A stretch of 10,673 bases of DNA from an uncultured Massilia sp. (lineage in GTDB: Bacteria > Pseudomonadota > Gammaproteobacteria > Burkholderiales > Burkholderiaceae), in assembly GCA_946886065.1 (NCBI GenBank), contig CAMPHU010000162.1, positions 1 to 10,673 on the forward strand, in the 5' to 3' direction. Positions 1 through 6,213 of this stretch are shown here, one piece after another; the first letter of the stretch is position 1, and each line of letters opens with the position of its first letter. Under the pieces are notes generated by a model. It saw only the letters and a program-made list of their open reading frames with translations, was not told where the DNA came from and did no database searches. Made by a program: the position numbers and the translations under genes.

Positions 1-1441
1 TCTTCTTGTACATCAGCGGCTGGGTCAGGGCCGGGGTGTCCTGCTCGTTGTGGCCCAGCTTGCGGTAGCAGATGATGTCGACCACGACATCCTTGCCGAA
101 CTCGACGCGGTAGTCGAGGGCAATCTGGGTCGCCAGCACGACGGCTTCCGGATCGTCGGCGTTCACGTGCAGCACCGGCGCTTCGATCATCTTGACCACG
201 TCCGAGCAGTACAGGGTCGAACGCGCGTCGCGCGGATCGGAGGTGGTGAAGCCGATCTGGTTGTTGATGACGATGTGGACGGTACCGCCGGTGCCGTAGC
301 CGCGGGTCTGGGCCAGGTTCAGGGTTTCCATGACCACGCCCTGGCCGGCGAATGCCGCGTCGCCGTGCACCAGGATCGGCAGCACTTCCTTGCCCTGGCG
401 GTCGCCGCGGCGTTCCATGCGCGCCTTGACCGAACCTTCGACGACCGGGTTGACGATTTCCAGGTGAGAAGGATTGAACGCCAGCGACAGGTGGACCGGA
501 CCGCCCGGGGTCGAGATGTCGCTCGAGAAGCCCTGGTGGTATTTGACGTCGCCCGCCGGCAGGTCGTCGGCGTGCTTGCCTTCGAATTCTTCGAACAGGT
601 CGGCCGGGCTCTTGCCCAGGGTGTTGACCAGGACGTTCAGGCGGCCGCGGTGGGCCATGCCGATCACGATTTCCTGGACGCCCTTTTCACCGGCGCGCTG
701 GATCAGTTCGTCCATCGAGGCGATGAAGGATTCGCCGCCTTCCAGCGAGAAGCGCTTGGCGCCGACGTACTTGGTGTGGAGGTAGCGCTCCAGGCCTTCG
801 GCCGCGGTCAGGCGCTCGAGGATGTGCTTTTTCTTTTCGGCGCTGAAGGTCGGGGTCGAGCGGATCGACTCCAGGCGCTCCTGCAGCCAGCGCTTCTCGG
901 TCGGGTCGCTGATGTACATGAACTCAGCGCCGATCGAACGGCAGTAGGTGTCGCGCAGCATGTTCAGGATGTCGCGCAGCGAGGCGGTTTCCTGGCCAAA
1001 GTAGGTGTTGCTGATATTGAAGACCGTGTCCTGGTCCGCGTCGGTGAAGCCGTAGAAGCTCGCATCGAGTTCCGGCAGGGGCGGACGCTCCTGGCGCTGC
1101 AGCGGGTCCAGGTTGGCCCAGCGCGAACCGAGGTAGCGGTAGGCGGCGATCAGCTGGGTGACGGCGACGCGCTTGCGGCCCATTTCGACGTCGGAGCTGG
1201 CGCTCACGGTACGGATCGGGCCTTGCTTGGCGCGTTCCGCGAACGAGGCGACCACCGAGGAGTGAACCACGTCGGGGCGGCTGGAGCCGTCGACCGCAGG
1301 CACGTGCTGCATCTGGTCGAAGTAGGCGCGCCAGTTTTCCGGCACCGAACCCGGGTTGTTCAGGTAGGCCTCGTACAACTCTTCCACGTACGGCGCATTA
1401 CCGCCGAACAGGTACGAGTTCGCGTTATATTGCTGCATCAT
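1..1441 (-). CDS. sucA: 2-oxoglutarate dehydrogenase E1 component, N-terminal part (partial)
   Basis: Thiamine-diphosphate-dependent E1 subunit of the 2-oxoglutarate dehydrogenase complex. It decarboxylates 2-oxoglutarate in the TCA cycle and passes the succinyl group to the E2 lipoyl domain. About 480 codons are present, roughly half of the usual 930-960, and the frame is open through base 1. The translation starts MMQQYNANSYLFGG, followed by the family's N-terminal helix region (NAPYVEELYEAYL). Further in it has GMAHRGRLNVLVN, LAFNPSHLEIVNP, HGDAAFAGQGVVMETLNL and HIVINNQIGFTT, which are characteristic E1 substrate and ThDP-pocket blocks. The ATG at 1441 is chosen because AAAGGTGAG lies about 6 nt upstream of it; a second ATG follows immediately at 1438. 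It is divergent from the Fur-boxed operon. In this group sucA is normally followed by sucB and lpd, which would lie beyond the left edge. The family assignment is secure. Confidence 0.97.
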   Translation of the reverse strand, partial: MMQQYNANSYLFGGNAPYVEELYEAYLNNPGSVPENWRAYFDQMQHVPAVDGSSRPDVVHSSVVASFAERAKQGPIRTVSASSDVEMGRKRVAVTQLIAAYRYLGSRWANLDPLQRQERPPLPELDASFYGFTDADQDTVFNISNTYFGQETASLRDILNMLRDTYCRSIGAEFMYISDPTEKRWLQERLESIRSTPTFSAEKKKHILERLTAAEGLERYLHTKYVGAKRFSLEGGESFIASMDELIQRAGEKGVQEIVIGMAHRGRLNVLVNTLGKSPADLFEEFEGKHADDLPAGDVKYHQGFSSDISTPGGPVHLSLAFNPSHLEIVNPVVEGSVKARMERRGDRQGKEVLPILVHGDAAFAGQGVVMETLNLAQTRGYGTGGTVHIVINNQIGFTTSDPRDARSTLYCSDVVKMIEAPVLHVNADDPEAVVLATQIALDYRVEFGKDVVVDIICYRKLGHNEQDTPALTQPLMYKK

Positions 1442-1617
1442 TTGTTGCTCACCTTTCTTCGCGCTTCGCGAGTATGGGGCGGGTTGGTTTAACCTTCCGC
1501 GACACGGCCTGACCGGTTAGCGGATCGCACTTACTACATCAAGTTGTGGGGGAAGGACTGAATTCTGTACGCTAACACGCACGCTTTTGCGCACTCTCCT
1601 GCCAATTAGCGCACGAT

Positions 1618-1623
1618 ATTGTA
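1618..1623 (-). promoter_or_regulatory. possible sucA -10 element
   Basis: On the minus strand this reads TACAAT, one mismatch from TATAAT, within TTACAATAT. It lies about 180 bp upstream of the sucA start, in an AT-richer stretch of the divergent intergenic region. No convincing -35 sits at the right distance, so the assignment is weak. If real, the sucA transcript would have a leader of about 170 nt, containing a small TCGCG-CTT-CGCGA inverted repeat just upstream of the ribosome binding site. Confidence 0.3.
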
Positions 1624-1697
1624 ACGCATCAGCTCACGCAAGGCTGACAGCGTCCAGAGAAATTATTTATCAGAGAAGGAAAACTGATATTGCCCGG

Positions 1698-1726
1698 TTG
1701 ACCACGTAAATGATAATCGTTATCAT
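1698..1726 (+). promoter_or_regulatory. sigma-70 type promoter of the PepSY-flavoprotein operon
   Basis: TTGACC (1698-1703) and TATCAT (1721-1726) are separated by exactly 17 bp. Each hexamer is one mismatch from the sigma-70 consensus. Transcription would be expected to begin around 1732-1734. That coincides with the first usable ATG of the downstream gene (1733), so the mRNA could be leaderless, or translation could start at the later ATG at 1802. A Fur box overlaps the spacer and the -10. The hexamers and spacing are seen directly; promoter activity is inferred. Confidence 0.75.
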
Positions 1727-1728
1727 TT
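1708..1728 (+). promoter_or_regulatory. Fur box (iron-responsive operator)
   Basis: A perfect inverted repeat with 9-bp arms, AAATGATAA and TTATCATTT, around a 3-bp centre (TCG). It closely matches the classical Fur consensus built from GATAAT/ATTATC units. It covers most of the spacer and all of the -10 of the promoter at 1698-1726. Fe(II)-Fur binding would therefore block RNA polymerase directly, giving repression when iron is plentiful and expression when iron is scarce. This is the strongest functional clue for the five-gene operon downstream. The divergent sucA start is about 270 bp away and is probably not controlled by it. Confidence 0.88.
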
Positions 1729-1732
1729 GCAA

Positions 1733-2401
1733 ATGCGCCCGACCGTTACCTCTACCTCTGCCCCAGCGCCGGCTTCCGCCCTCCCCGGCGCACGCCGCGC
1801 CATGTGGTTAAAACAATTACATCAGTGGCATTGGATCAGCTCCGCGCTCTGCCTGATGGCGATGTTGCTTTTTAGCATCACCGGCTTCACCCTCAACCAT
1901 GCGGCCCAGATCGAGGCCAAGCCGCAAGTCACCCGCCTCAAGGCCAGCCTGCCCGAGCCGCTGCGCGCCCAACTGGCCGCCTACGCCGGGGAACATGCCG
2001 ACGCCGAAGTGCCCCTGCCCGCCGAGCTGGCCGACTGGGCCAACAACGCCTTCCCGGTCGACGTGCGCGGCAAGCGCGCCGAGTGGAGCGAAGAAGATGC
2101 CTACGTCGCCCTGCCCCGCCCCGGCGGCGACGCCTGGCTGCGCATCGCGGCGGACGGCAGCGCGGAGTACGAGCGAACCGAGCGCGGCTGGATCAGCTGG
2201 CTCAACGACATGCACAAGGGCCGCAACACCGGCGCCGTGTGGAGCTGGTTCATCGACATCTTCGCGCTCGCCTGCCTGGTCTTCTGCATCACCGGTTTCC
2301 TGATCCTGAAATACCACGCCGCCAACCGGCCCTCGACCTGGCCGGTGATCGGCTTCGGCATTCTGCTGCCCGCCGTGCTGGCGCTTCTGTTTGTTCATTG
2401 A
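1733..2401 (+). CDS. PepSY-associated transmembrane protein, putative haem-bearing electron conduit
   Basis: A 222-residue integral membrane protein of the small PepSY-associated TM type. Predicted segments are TM1 (about 34-55), a periplasmic domain (about 57-165), TM2 (about 171-194) and TM3 (about 203-221). The N-terminus is basic and probably cytoplasmic. His33 and His195 lie at the cytoplasmic ends of TM1 and TM2. His56 and His161 lie at their periplasmic ends. That arrangement could ligate two stacked b-haems, as in the related siderophore-iron reductase FoxB; this is inference from positions. It is the first gene of the Fur-boxed operon, 42 bp before the DUF2271 gene. The start is uncertain. 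The ATG at 1733 has no Shine-Dalgarno and falls at the predicted +1. The in-frame ATG at 1802 (MWLKQLHQ) also has none and would give 199 residues. Codons between the two look like coding sequence, so I prefer 1733. Confidence 0.85.
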   Translation: MRPTVTSTSAPAPASALPGARRAMWLKQLHQWHWISSALCLMAMLLFSITGFTLNHAAQIEAKPQVTRLKASLPEPLRAQLAAYAGEHADAEVPLPAELADWANNAFPVDVRGKRAEWSEEDAYVALPRPGGDAWLRIAADGSAEYERTERGWISWLNDMHKGRNTGAVWSWFIDIFALACLVFCITGFLILKYHAANRPSTWPVIGFGILLPAVLALLFVH

Positions 2402-2443
2402 ATAAAACCACCTTCCCTCACCTTCCTAATCTAAGGCACCCCG

Positions 2444-2956
2444 ATGAAACTGTCTCACTCGCTCGCGTTGACCCTGCCGCTGGCATCCGGCTGGGCCATG
2501 GCCGCCGACCTGTCCGTGAAGTTCGAACTGCCGCAGCTGAACGTGGCCGAATACCACAAGCCTTATGTGGCGGTGTGGATCGAGCGCGCGGACCAGACGG
2601 TCGCGTCGAACCTGGCTGTGCTGTACGACGTCAAGAAGAAGGACAAGGCGGGCGAGAAGTGGGTCAAGGACCTGCGCACCTGGTGGCGCAAGGCCGGCCG
2701 CGACGCCAGGCTGCCGATCGACGGCGTGAGCGGCGCGACCAAGGCGGCGGGCACCCACACCCTGTCCTTCGGCCCGGCCGTCAACGGGCTGGACAAGCTT
2801 CCCGCCGGCGACTACAAGCTGGTCATCGAAGCGGCGCGCGAAGCGGGCGGCCGCGAACTGGTCAAGGTCCCGTTCGCCTGGCCGGCCAAGGGCAAGCTGG
2901 CGGCGAATGCGGCCGGCAAGGAAGAACTCGGCGCAGTCTCGATCCAAGTCCAATAA
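2444..2956 (+). CDS. Exported DUF2271 protein with a candidate ApbE flavinylation motif
   Basis: A 170-residue protein resembling the DUF2271 family of predicted periplasmic proteins. It has a Sec-type signal peptide (basic MK start, hydrophobic stretch, cleavage after AMA at residue 20) and no further membrane segment. Residues 93-99 read DGVSGAT, matching the D-x-x-(S/T)-G-A-T signature at which ApbE attaches FMN through a phosphoester to threonine, as in NqrB/NqrC/RnfG. Thr99 (codon 2738-2740) is the predicted acceptor. With ApbE two genes downstream, it is likely a periplasmic FMN carrier that receives electrons from the PepSY membrane protein. The start is supported by AAGG about 8 nt upstream of the ATG. 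It lies 11 bp before the DUF4198 gene. The family call and motif are clear; covalent flavinylation is inferred. Confidence 0.88.
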   Translation: MKLSHSLALTLPLASGWAMAADLSVKFELPQLNVAEYHKPYVAVWIERADQTVASNLAVLYDVKKKDKAGEKWVKDLRTWWRKAGRDARLPIDGVSGATKAAGTHTLSFGPAVNGLDKLPAGDYKLVIEAAREAGGRELVKVPFAWPAKGKLAANAAGKEELGAVSIQVQ

Positions 2957-2967
2957 GGAAGACCTCC

Positions 2968-3792
2968 ATGCAAACCCGTATCCTGAAGCACACCGTCCTG
3001 GCCCTGGCATTGGCCGGCCTGTCCCTGTCGGCCAGTGCCCACCGCGGCTGGATCAAGCCCAGCGCCACCCTGGTCGAGAAAGAAGAAGCCTGGGTCACCA
3101 TCGACGGCGCCGTGTCGGAAGGCCTGTTCGACTTCGACCACGTTCCGCTGCGCATGGACGGCCTCAGCGTCACCGATCCGGACGGCGCCAGCGCGCCGGC
3201 GCAAGGCGCGGTGCTCGGCAAGCTGCGCAGCACCCTCGACCTGCGCATGCCCAAGGACGGCACCTACCGCCTGGCCCTGGTCAGCAACAACGCCATGGGC
3301 AGCTACAAGCTGAACGGCGAAGTGAAGCGCTTCCGCACCCTCGAGGCCAACCTGTCGAAGGAGATCCCGCAGGGCGCGCAGGAGGTCAAGACCACCATCA
3401 CCGCCACCCGCCTGGAGACCTTCGTCTCGGCCAACAAGACTTCAAACGGCGCGCTCAAGCCGAGCGGCCAGGGCCTGGAACTGGTGCCGGTGACCCACCC
3501 GAACGAACTGCATGCGGGCGAGACCGCGCGCTTCCGCTTCCAGCTGGACGGCAAGCCGCTGGCGAACTTCCCGTTCAGCATGGTGCCGGGCGGCGTCAAG
3601 TACCGCGGCACCCTGGGCGAACTGCGCTTCACGACCGACGCCAAGGGCGAAGCCAGCTTCACCCTGCCGGCCGCGAACATGTACTGGCTGACCGCCAAGT
3701 TCCCGGTCGAGCAGCAGAAGGGGCCGTCGGACGCGGCCGGCGATACCCGCCGCTACAGCTATTCGGCCACCCTGGAAGTGCTGCCCCAGTAA
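2968..3792 (+). CDS. Exported DUF4198-family periplasmic protein
   Basis: A 274-residue protein of the DUF4198 type, a group of periplasmic beta-rich proteins often found near metal-uptake genes (some relatives are annotated as nickel/cobalt-uptake accessory proteins). The signal peptide ends SASA, with predicted cleavage after residue 24. The mature protein would then begin HRGWIKPS, with histidine first. The rest is soluble and looks like beta-sandwich sequence with no transmembrane segment. A late segment (about 160-235) reads like a second carbohydrate/metal-binding-like beta domain. AAGGA lies about 9 nt upstream of the ATG. It is packed 11 bp after the DUF2271 gene and 2 bp before apbE, so it is co-transcribed under the Fur box. 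Its role in the relay is unknown; it might bind metal or the siderophore, or scaffold the DUF2271 partner. Confidence 0.85.
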   Translation: MQTRILKHTVLALALAGLSLSASAHRGWIKPSATLVEKEEAWVTIDGAVSEGLFDFDHVPLRMDGLSVTDPDGASAPAQGAVLGKLRSTLDLRMPKDGTYRLALVSNNAMGSYKLNGEVKRFRTLEANLSKEIPQGAQEVKTTITATRLETFVSANKTSNGALKPSGQGLELVPVTHPNELHAGETARFRFQLDGKPLANFPFSMVPGGVKYRGTLGELRFTTDAKGEASFTLPAANMYWLTAKFPVEQQKGPSDAAGDTRRYSYSATLEVLPQ

Positions 3793-3794
3793 GC

Positions 3795-4805
3795 ATGCGC
3801 GACGTCCTCGTCCCGCTGGATATCGACATGGCGCTGCCGCCGCCCGGCAGCGTGCTGCGGCGCGCCGCGGGCAGGTCGATGGGGACCGACTGGTCGGTGC
3901 GCCTGATGCTGCCGGAAGGCGTCGACGGCGCCGCCCTGGCCCAGGCCCTGCAGCGCGAGCTGGACGCGATCGTGGCCCAGATGAGCCACTGGGAAGCCGA
4001 CTCTCTGCTGTCGCGCTACAACCGCGCCGAGGCAGGCAGCTGGCATGCGCTGCCGCCGCAGTTCTTCGAGGTGGCGGAGTACGCGCTGCGGGTGGCCGGC
4101 GACAGCGGCTGGGCCTACGATCCGGCCGCCGGGGCGCTGGTCAACCTGTGGGGCTTCGGCGCGGCGGGGCGCTATGACCAGGCAGGCTTCTATGCCCCTG
4201 CGCCGGAGGCCATCGCCGCCGTGCAGTCCCGGCGCGCGGCGAGCCGCCCGGTCCTCGACCGCGAAGGACGCCACCTGCTGCAGCCGGGCGGCGCCATCCT
4301 CGATTTCTCTTCCGTGGCCAAGGGCTATGGCGTGGACCGCCTGGCCCTCTGCTTCGGGCAGCATGGCGTGCACCACTACGTCGCCGAAGTCGGCGGCGAG
4401 CTGCGCGGCGCAGGCATGAAGCCGAACGGCGAACCGTGGTGGGTCGAAATCGAAGGCGTGCCCGATGCGGTCAAGGCCGCCGAGCAGCCGGTGCTCGCCC
4501 TGCACGGACTGGCGGTCGCCACCTCGGGCGACTACCGGCGCTGGTTCCACCATGGCTTGACGCGCGCTTCGCACACGCTCGACCCGCGCACCGGCCGGCC
4601 GGTCGCCAACGGCCTCGCTTCGGTGACCGTGGTGGCCGAGACCTGCATGGCGGCCGACGCGCTGTCCACCGCCCTGACCGTCATGGGCCCTGAGGAAGGA
4701 CGGCGCTTCGCCGACGCGCGCGGCATCGCGGCGCGCTTCCTGGCGCGCGGCCCCGGCGCCCTGACCGAAACCACGACCGCCGCCTGGCGGTCCCTGCTCC
4801 AATGA
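3795..4805 (+). CDS. apbE: FAD:protein FMN transferase (ApbE family)
   Basis: A 336-residue enzyme that uses FAD to attach FMN covalently to a threonine of a target protein. Family landmarks are in order: SMGTDWSVRL (about 28-37), DFSSVAKGYGVDRLA (170-184), EVGGELRG (198-205), ATSGDYRRWF (242-251), SHTLDPRTGRPV (259-270) and AADALSTAL (286-294). Asp288 and Thr292 match the spacing of the Mg-binding Asp/Thr pair of known ApbE proteins. The length is normal. The N-terminus shows neither a Sec signal nor a lipobox, although characterised ApbE proteins serving exported targets are periplasmic or lipoproteins. No alternative upstream start supplies a signal, because the upstream frame is only an out-of-frame reading of the preceding gene. 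It starts 2 bp after the DUF4198 stop and overlaps the next gene by 4 bp, so translation is probably coupled. The likely substrate is the DUF2271 protein of the same operon. Confidence 0.95.
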   Translation: MRDVLVPLDIDMALPPPGSVLRRAAGRSMGTDWSVRLMLPEGVDGAALAQALQRELDAIVAQMSHWEADSLLSRYNRAEAGSWHALPPQFFEVAEYALRVAGDSGWAYDPAAGALVNLWGFGAAGRYDQAGFYAPAPEAIAAVQSRRAASRPVLDREGRHLLQPGGAILDFSSVAKGYGVDRLALCFGQHGVHHYVAEVGGELRGAGMKPNGEPWWVEIEGVPDAVKAAEQPVLALHGLAVATSGDYRRWFHHGLTRASHTLDPRTGRPVANGLASVTVVAETCMAADALSTALTVMGPEEGRRFADARGIAARFLARGPGALTETTTAAWRSLLQ

Positions 4806-6157
4806 TGCTGACGATCGACCCCATGCGCTGGGGCAGCGCCCTCGCGCTGTCCGGCACCTACCTGGCCATGTGCCTGGCCATCTGGCGCGCCCGCGCGGCC
4901 ACCAGCCAGCTCGACGCGGCGCCCGCCGACTGGCTGGTCGTGTATGCGAGCCAGACCGGCAGCGCCGAATACCTGGCGCGCCGCACCGCCGAGACGCTGG
5001 CGACCTCCGGGCTGGATGCGCGCGCCGTCTGCATGTCCACGTTCGATGCGCAGGCGCTGAGCCGGTCGCAGCGCATCCTGTTCATCGCCAGCACCTACGG
5101 CGAAGGCGATGCGCCCGACAGCGCGGCGCGCTTCGCGACTCATACGGTCAATGCGGCCATGGGCGCCACGCCCGACCTGACTGAGCTCCACTATGCGGTG
5201 CTGGCGCTGGGCGACAGCACCTATGCGAATTACTGCGGCTTCGGCCGCCAGCTCGACGGCTGGCTGAAGGCGCGCGGCGCCACGCCCCTGTTCGAGCTGA
5301 TCGAGGTCGACCGCGGCGCGCCGGCGGCTCTCAGCGCATGGCAGCACCAGCTCAGCCGCCTGGGCGGCACCAGCGACCTGCCCGACTGGGAGGCGCCCGG
5401 GTATGGCGAGTGGCGCATCGCCGACCGCAGCCTGATGAATCCCGGCAGCGCGGGCGCCCCGCTCTACCGCATCGCCCTGACGCCGGTGCACGGCGGGCTG
5501 CCCGCGTGGCAGGCCGGCGACCTGGCCCAGGTCAGCGCGCCAGGCGACCCGGATCATCCGCGCGAGTATTCGGTGGCCTCGCTGCCGGCGGAAGGAAGGC
5601 TGGAACTGATGGTGCGCCTGCAGCGGCGCGAAGACGGCACGGCCGGCGCGGCCTCCGGCTGGCTATGCGAACAGGCGGCAAGCGAGGACATCGTGCGGCT
5701 GCGCATGCGCGCGCACGAGCGCTTCCGCCTCGGCGCCAACGCCCGCCGTCCACTCATCGCGATCGGCAACGGCAGCGGACTGGCCGGCCTGCGCGCCCTG
5801 CTCAAGGAACGCATCGACGCGGGCGTGCACGACAACTGGCTGCTGTTCGGCGAGCGCAACGCGGCCCACGACTTCCTGTGCCGCGCAGAGCTGGAGCAGT
5901 GGCTGTCCACGGGCGCATTGACGCGCCTGGACCTGGCCTTCTCGCGCGACCAGGAGAGCCCGCGCTACGTGCAGCACCTGCTGCGCGAGCAGGCCGACGT
6001 GCTGCGCGCATGGGTGGCGGACCATGCCGCGGTCTATGTCTGCGGCAGCCTGCAGGGCATGGCGGGAGGCGTGCACGATGCGCTGGTAGAACTGCTCGGC
6101 AAGGACACGGTCGACAAGCTGGCCGGCGAGGGCCGCTACCGGCGCGACGTCTACTGA
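4802..6157 (+). CDS. Membrane-anchored flavodoxin / NADPH-ferredoxin-reductase-type flavoprotein (CysJ-like)
   Basis: A 451-residue diflavin reductase. A single N-terminal hydrophobic helix (about 9-28) is followed by Arg-rich WRARAA, which by the positive-inside rule puts the catalytic part in the cytoplasm. The flavodoxin domain (about 45-185) contains VYASQTGSAEYLA (FMN phosphate loop), STYGEGDAPDSA and LGDSTYANYCGFG. The FAD/NADP domain (about 205-451) contains REYSVAS (FAD), IGNGSGLAGLRALL (NADP loop), LFGERN, YVCGSLQGMAGGVHDAL and the C-terminus RYRRDVY, which is CysJ-like with a terminal aromatic. The connecting domain of CysJ or P450 reductase is much reduced. It starts inside the apbE stop (ATGA) and is the last gene of the operon before the terminator at 6172-6197. 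The likely role is to move electrons from NADPH to the PepSY membrane protein for periplasmic ferric reduction. Family certain, partner inferred. Confidence 0.93.
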   Translation: MMLTIDPMRWGSALALSGTYLAMCLAIWRARAATSQLDAAPADWLVVYASQTGSAEYLARRTAETLATSGLDARAVCMSTFDAQALSRSQRILFIASTYGEGDAPDSAARFATHTVNAAMGATPDLTELHYAVLALGDSTYANYCGFGRQLDGWLKARGATPLFELIEVDRGAPAALSAWQHQLSRLGGTSDLPDWEAPGYGEWRIADRSLMNPGSAGAPLYRIALTPVHGGLPAWQAGDLAQVSAPGDPDHPREYSVASLPAEGRLELMVRLQRREDGTAGAASGWLCEQAASEDIVRLRMRAHERFRLGANARRPLIAIGNGSGLAGLRALLKERIDAGVHDNWLLFGERNAAHDFLCRAELEQWLSTGALTRLDLAFSRDQESPRYVQHLLREQADVLRAWVADHAAVYVCGSLQGMAGGVHDALVELLGKDTVDKLAGEGRYRRDVY

Positions 6158-6171
6158 AATCCGAACGCGAA

Positions 6172-6197
6172 AAGCCGCCGGCACCCGCCGGCGGCTT
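6172..6197. terminator. Bidirectional intrinsic terminator
   Basis: An 11-bp perfect stem, AAGCCGCCGGC paired with GCCGGCGGCTT, with the 4-nt loop ACCC. It lies between two convergent genes: the flavoprotein ends at 6157 (plus) and the KGG gene ends at 6214 (minus). Read on the minus strand the stem ends in TTTT then CGCG, a typical short U-tract. On the plus strand only TT follows, so it is probably stronger for the minus-strand gene. Confidence 0.85.
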
Positions 6198-6213
6198 GCG
6201 ACATCAGGCGCGC

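Noticed and set aside
50..1492. Long plus-strand open frame (480 codons) opposite sucA
   Set aside because: It is the antisense reading of sucA. The composition is Val/Asp/Arg/Gly-rich with no family motifs, and the minus strand reads as a clear E1 protein.
1727..1735. TTG at 1727 as the start of the PepSY gene
   Set aside because: It lies inside the Fur box and upstream of the predicted transcription start. The ATG at 1733 or 1802 is more plausible.
2083..3792. Long plus-strand open frame covering three operon genes
   Set aside because: Its first part is Arg-rich out-of-phase reading of the PepSY and DUF2271 genes. Only the last part, from the ATG at 2968, is the real DUF4198 gene.
4532..5557. 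Minus-strand open frames opposite apbE and the flavoprotein
   Set aside because: Ala/Arg/Gln-rich antisense readings typical of high-GC genes, with no start context and no motifs.
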